Assembly (NCBI RefSeq): GCF_002269505.1
Contig: NZ_NQKQ01000019.1
Span: forward strand, 1 to 64,000
DNA length: 64,000 bases
Source of the DNA: Pseudomonas fragi
GTDB lineage: Bacteria; Pseudomonadota; Gammaproteobacteria; Pseudomonadales; Pseudomonadaceae
Direction of reading: 5' to 3'
The notes under the pieces were generated by a model. The model was not told where the DNA came from and did no database searches. It worked only from the letters and a program-made list of their open reading frames with translations. Numbering within the stretch: the first letter of the stretch is position 1; each line of letters starts with the position of its first letter. Below are positions 60,660-64,000 of the stretch, piece after piece. A program made the translations under genes and the position numbers.

Positions 60660-62060
60660 TTATTTGGCCCTTGAGCTGCAGGCAAAACCGTCGGGGCCAG
60701 CCGTTTGCGTGCAGGCGCGTTCGGCGGGCAGGTTTTTCACCGGCTCGCGCAGGTGGTTACGGTTTTTGCCGTCGCGCTCCAGGTCAAAGGCGTCATACAG
60801 CTTGCCGGCCGCGGTGTAGCTGCGCACCTTGAGCCTCGAATCCTGCACGTCGACGGTCTGGTACAGCTGGGTTTCTTCGGCACTGCGGTCCGGTTGCAGA
60901 TGCGCACGGTCATTGAGCCCGTACATTTTCGATCCGGCCACCGACACCATATACACCGGGCCCTGAACCTTGCCGCCAGCCCGTGCGGCTTTGGCCGCAA
61001 CGCGCCCGGCCTCGTGGGTCACGCGGCTATAACAGTGGTCATGGCCCTGCAGCACCAGATCCACGGCGTAGCGCTCGAACAAGGGCTTCCAGTTGAGCTT
61101 CAACGGCTCGGTATCTTCAGGGCGGGCGCAGGTAAATACAGGCTGGTGAGTGACCACAATATTCCAGCGCGCAGGGCTGTTTTTAAGGCTTTGCTCAAGC
61201 CAGCGGGTCTGTTGATCAAGGGTGCCCATATCGAGCGCCGAGGTGCCATCAAGGACGATAAACCGCACACCCTGATAGTCGACAAAATAAGTGGTGTCCT
61301 TCACCCCTTCGACGCCGTTTTGCGGCAGGGCGAACTGGCGGCTCCAGTGCGGCCCCAGAGTGCGGGTTTCGCTGCCGTCGGGGTTGAGGCCGTCGAGGTA
61401 TTCGTGGTTACCGGCGGCCAGTACCTGAGGGATCATCGCGTAGTTGTATCCGCCTGCCTGGTTCCATTCACCCCATTGGTCGTCGTGCACCAGGTCTTCG
61501 CGCTGCGACACCAGGTCACCGGCATGCACGATCAATGCGGGGGTGGCCACGCTCTGCAAGGCCTGGCGAATGCTGCGTGAAGCCAGGGACAGAATGTCGT
61601 TCTGCACGTCGCCCATGTAGATGAAGTTGAACGGCTTGAAGCCCTCGGCCGCAGTGTGGAACTGCAACCACTCGCTCCAGCCGTCGCTACCCTTGACCCG
61701 GTACACATAGGCGGTGCCCGGCTGCAAATCGTGCAGACGCACCTGGTGGAACAAGGCTGGCCCGTTCTCGTTGTCCAGACTGATGCTCGTGCCTTCGACC
61801 TCATGCGCGGCCTTGGCCAGTTGCGGGCCATCGAGTGCGGGAGCCAGTTGCAACTGGCTGACCTGCTGGCGGGTATCGGTGCGGAAAGTAACGGCCATTT
61901 CCCGTGCCGGATCGGCTCCGGGGGTCAGCACGATCCGGTCGGCCAGGCCTGTGGCGGCATAAGGTGCGCCGGGGGAGTGGGGCAGTGGCGCAGCAGGTTC
62001 GGCAGCGGCGCTGTTGATCACGGAAAAAAGCGCGAGGGCCAGCAGTGTGGGGCGAATCAT
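60660..62060 (-). CDS. Secreted purple-acid-type metallophosphatase
   Basis: A periplasmic or secreted phosphatase of 466 residues. A signal peptide covers about 1-20 (ending NSAAAEP). A purple acid phosphatase N-terminal beta-domain is followed by the calcineurin-like metal core: FIYMGDVQND, LIVHAGDLVSQ, AAGNHEYLDG, VVTHQPVF and LQGHDHCYSRV, all five motif blocks. These bind two metals at the active site. It lies between garD (convergent) and the sulfur genes and is probably phosphate-regulated, though no Pho box was found. The stop directly abuts a REP fragment at 60649. Confidence 0.92.
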   Translation of the reverse strand: MIRPTLLALALFSVINSAAAEPAAPLPHSPGAPYAATGLADRIVLTPGADPAREMAVTFRTDTRQQVSQLQLAPALDGPQLAKAAHEVEGTSISLDNENGPALFHQVRLHDLQPGTAYVYRVKGSDGWSEWLQFHTAAEGFKPFNFIYMGDVQNDILSLASRSIRQALQSVATPALIVHAGDLVSQREDLVHDDQWGEWNQAGGYNYAMIPQVLAAGNHEYLDGLNPDGSETRTLGPHWSRQFALPQNGVEGVKDTTYFVDYQGVRFIVLDGTSALDMGTLDQQTRWLEQSLKNSPARWNIVVTHQPVFTCARPEDTEPLKLNWKPLFERYAVDLVLQGHDHCYSRVTHEAGRVAAKAARAGGKVQGPVYMVSVAGSKMYGLNDRAHLQPDRSAEETQLYQTVDVQDSRLKVRSYTAAGKLYDAFDLERDGKNRNHLREPVKNLPAERACTQTAGPDGFACSSRAK

Positions 62061-62433
62061 GGGGACTCCTTGAAGGCTGAATGCCCGTCAAGGAAACAAA
62101 GCCCCATGACACCGGGATGACGGTGGGGGTCGATTCGGCTCAGGCAAACGCTGTCTTGTTCCTGCGCTCGTGCGCAAGCGGGGGCAGGCATTGGGCCAAG
62201 GGGGGTCGTATCAGATCAGCCGATATCACAGCAGGGGGATGATTGGCATCGGCCTGAATGATTGAAGTGGTTATGACCTTACAACCAAATAACTTAGAAC
62301 TTTTAAGTGGCCTTTAAACAACCTTACTTCTATAAAAGTGCTCGTCTATCGTTAGATTAAAAAGTGATTGGCTGCCTGAGTTTTTATGCCTTTATGATCT
62401 GTTCACAACAACTCGTGAAGCAGGAGTGGGGCG
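62061..62433. other. Intergenic region upstream of the sulfate-ester dioxygenase gene
   Basis: About 373 bases. The right half (62270-62420) is strikingly AT-rich, with TATAAA and TATGAT elements and several TTA/TAA runs, as expected for a sulfur-starvation promoter bound by CysB. No clear palindrome was seen. The left half holds the upstream region of the phosphatase gene. Confidence 0.55.
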
Positions 62434-63345
62434 ATGACTATTCAAGTAAAACCCGTAGCGGGTCGAATTGGCGCACAACTTGAAGGCGTAAAACTGGGCG
62501 GTGATATCAGTGCCGAAACATTCGAGTTTATTAATCAGGCCTTGTTGAAATATAAAGTCCTGTTCTTTCGCAATCAGCATTTAAGCGACGCCGAGCACGA
62601 AGCCTTCTCCCGCCGCTTTGGCGACCAGGTGCCCCACCCGACCGTACGTTCTGCCGAGAAAAGCGCTGCCATCCTGCACCTCGACGCCAAGGAGACCCGT
62701 GCCAACTCCTGGCACACGGATGTGACCTTTGTTGCCAATTACCCAAAAATCTCCATCTTGCGCGGTGTGGTGATTCCCCCCTATGGCGGCGATACGGTGT
62801 GGGCCAATACCGCTTCGGCTTATAACGATTTGCCCGAGCCGTTAAAGCAACTTGCGGACAACTTGCGCGCCCTGCACACCAATGTTTATGACTATGCGAC
62901 GCCTCGCGGTACCGATGAATCCGGCCTCAAGCGTTATCGCGAACAGTTCACTGCCGAAGTGTATGAAACCGAACATCCGCTGGTTCGCGTTCACCCGGAA
63001 TCAGGCGAAAGGAGTTTGCTCCTGGGCCACTTTGTCAAAGAGATTCAGGGCGTCAGCAGTAACGATTCCAGGCAACTGATTCGCTTGTTCCATGACCGCA
63101 TTACCCATGTCGACAACACCGTGCGCTGGCGCTGGCAGGAAGGCGATGTGGTGATCTGGGACAACCGCGCCACCCAGCATATTGCGATCAACGACTACGG
63201 CGATGCCCAGCGCATCGTGCGGCGCACGACCATCGACGGCGATGTACCGGTGGGTGTCGACGGCCGCCTGAGCCAGGCGCTCAAACCGACCCCGGACACC
63301 CTCTCGCCGAAAACCGAAGCCGACAAAAAACACCTCGCCGCCTGA
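62434..63345 (+). CDS. atsK: AtsK-like 2-oxoglutarate-dependent alkylsulfatase
   Basis: A TauD/TfdA-family dioxygenase of 303 residues. The iron ligands are His94 and Asp96 (NSWHTDVTF) and His249 (ATQHIAIND), and the 2-oxoglutarate arginines are in QRIVRRTTIDG. The N-terminus (VKPVAGRIGAQLEGVKLGGD) and the stretch NTVRWRWQEGDVVIWDNRA closely resemble AtsK, which cleaves alkyl sulfate esters to release sulfate and an aldehyde. A taurine dioxygenase role is less likely. It is followed by a sulfonate-type binding protein gene, so the locus scavenges organic sulfur under sulfate limitation. Confidence 0.85.
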   Translation: MTIQVKPVAGRIGAQLEGVKLGGDISAETFEFINQALLKYKVLFFRNQHLSDAEHEAFSRRFGDQVPHPTVRSAEKSAAILHLDAKETRANSWHTDVTFVANYPKISILRGVVIPPYGGDTVWANTASAYNDLPEPLKQLADNLRALHTNVYDYATPRGTDESGLKRYREQFTAEVYETEHPLVRVHPESGERSLLLGHFVKEIQGVSSNDSRQLIRLFHDRITHVDNTVRWRWQEGDVVIWDNRATQHIAINDYGDAQRIVRRTTIDGDVPVGVDGRLSQALKPTPDTLSPKTEADKKHLAA

Positions 63346-63381
63346 CGGGCCGCGCCTTACTGCTTCAAGGAAGACCTGCCC

Positions 63382-64000
63382 ATGGCCACATTCAAAGTAA
63401 ATGCCCTGTTGCGCAAGACCCGTATTGCCGCCGTGCTGGCGGCGGTCATGGCAGTACCGCTGGTCGAGGCCGATGTGTTGCGCGTCGGTGTGGCGAGCGC
63501 CGGTGGCGGTGATCCGGTCACGTTCAGTGGCTCGCCGCTGGGCATCGTGCGTAACCAGCAATTGCTGGAGAAAGCGTTCGCTGGCACGGGCACCGAAGTG
63601 CAGTGGTTCTTCTTCAAAGGCGCTGGCCCTGCGGTCAACGAGGCTTTGTCCAATCAGCAGCTGGACTTCGCGTATCAGGGGGATCTGCCGGCGGTGGTTG
63701 GACGCTCCAACGGCCTGGACACCAAATTGCTGGCGGCCCTGGGGGTGCGGGCCAACCTCTATCTGGCGGTGCCCAAGGGCTCTGACATCAAGACCATCGA
63801 AGACCTTAAGGGCAAGAAGGTCGCGGTGTTTCGCGGCACCAACGGGCACTTGGTGTCGATCAACCTGCTGGCAGCACACGGTATGACCGAGCGCGATATC
63901 AAGGTGATCAACCTGGATGCCGGCAGTACCCAGGCGGCGCTGGTTTCCAATGGCGTGGATGCAGCCTTCGGCGGTCGTGAACTGTTCAAGCTGCGTGATA
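63382..64000 (+). CDS. Sulfonate/sulfate-ester ABC transporter binding protein, partial
   Basis: A periplasmic solute-binding protein of the SsuA/AtsR type, cut by the right end of the window after about 206 codons. It starts MATFKVNALLRKTRIAAVLA with a signal peptide (to about residue 30). SBP motifs follow: VASAGGGDPVTFSGSPLGIV, FAYQGDLPAVVGRSNGLDTK and VAVFRGTNGHLVSINLLAAH. The ATG at 63382 follows AAGGAAG. With AtsK upstream it is probably the sulfate-ester binder AtsR, but sulfonate SsuA is not excluded. The permease and ATPase genes would lie beyond the window. Confidence 0.82.
   Translation, partial: MATFKVNALLRKTRIAAVLAAVMAVPLVEADVLRVGVASAGGGDPVTFSGSPLGIVRNQQLLEKAFAGTGTEVQWFFFKGAGPAVNEALSNQQLDFAYQGDLPAVVGRSNGLDTKLLAALGVRANLYLAVPKGSDIKTIEDLKGKKVAVFRGTNGHLVSINLLAAHGMTERDIKVINLDAGSTQAALVSNGVDAAFGGRELFKLRD

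Noticed and set aside
62434..63345. Taurine dioxygenase TauD
   Set aside because: The N-terminal and WRWQEGDVVIWDNRA segments match the AtsK alkylsulfatase type better; a tauABC context is not visible.

Overview
The window looks like a chromosome segment of a fluorescens-group-like Pseudomonas. The grounds are a GC-rich background, the recC-recB-recD order, a yfiR-yfiN-yfiB operon whose YfiR has cysteines at 71, 110, 145 and 152, a LysR gene divergent from mmsAB, and many copies of the Pseudomonas-type extragenic palindrome that starts GTGGGAGCGGGCTTGCTCGCGA. Species cannot be fixed from the sequence alone. There are no rRNA or tRNA genes, no CRISPR array, no integrase and no intact insertion sequence.

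Layout. 1-9.4 kb: recCBD, a tightly coupled operon for double-strand-break repair. 9.5-12.0 kb: yfiRNB, a c-di-GMP signalling operon with a perfect Crp/Vfr-type box upstream. 12.1-16.0 kb: a lower-GC insert carrying a compact His-Xaa-Ser (HXS) system (hxsA, hxsD, hxsB, hxsC), a putative peptide-modification system with two radical SAM proteins and a small substrate ending in six H-x-S triplets. The insert lies between an 81-bp perfect direct repeat. One copy is the 3' end of an intact lysR gene, and the other ends a frameshifted lysR remnant. 16.0-19.5 kb: lysR and mmsAB (valine / 3-hydroxyisobutyrate breakdown) with a perfect palindromic operator. 19.5-36.4 kb: ordinary transport, regulation and surface genes: cupin, amino acid permease, two LysR genes, TauE/SafE exporter, mdaB, an SDR-type reductase, ggt, SulP transporter, chemoreceptor, histidine phosphatase, ArnT-like glycosyltransferase and OprB porin.

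36.5-47.0 kb: a 12-gene tellurite/stress (Ter) locus. Six genes (ATP-grasp, phosphoribosyltransferase-TRSP, HAD, StiP-PELOTA, HpcH/citrate-lyase-like, HAD-IB) form the biosynthetic module predicted for Ter systems. They are followed by terZABCDE and a strong terminator. 47.3-52.0 kb: a 1573-residue superfamily 1 helicase with a C-terminal Vsr-like nuclease, which resembles the Hhe-type defence protein. 52.0-55.2 kb: a subtilisin-type autotransporter. 55.4-60.6 kb: a galactarate/glucarate cluster (FadR/GntR regulator, kdgD, MFS transporter, garD). The regulator and kdgD upstream regions share a 10-base half-site. 60.7-62.1 kb: a secreted purple-acid-type phosphatase. 62.4-64.0 kb: an AtsK-like sulfate-ester dioxygenase followed by a truncated sulfonate / sulfate-ester binding protein, the start of a sulfur-scavenging locus.

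The most unusual content is the HXS insert with its repeat boundaries. Next come the Ter biosynthetic module and the adjacent helicase-nuclease. Functions for these rest on family knowledge and motif reading, and no searches were run.
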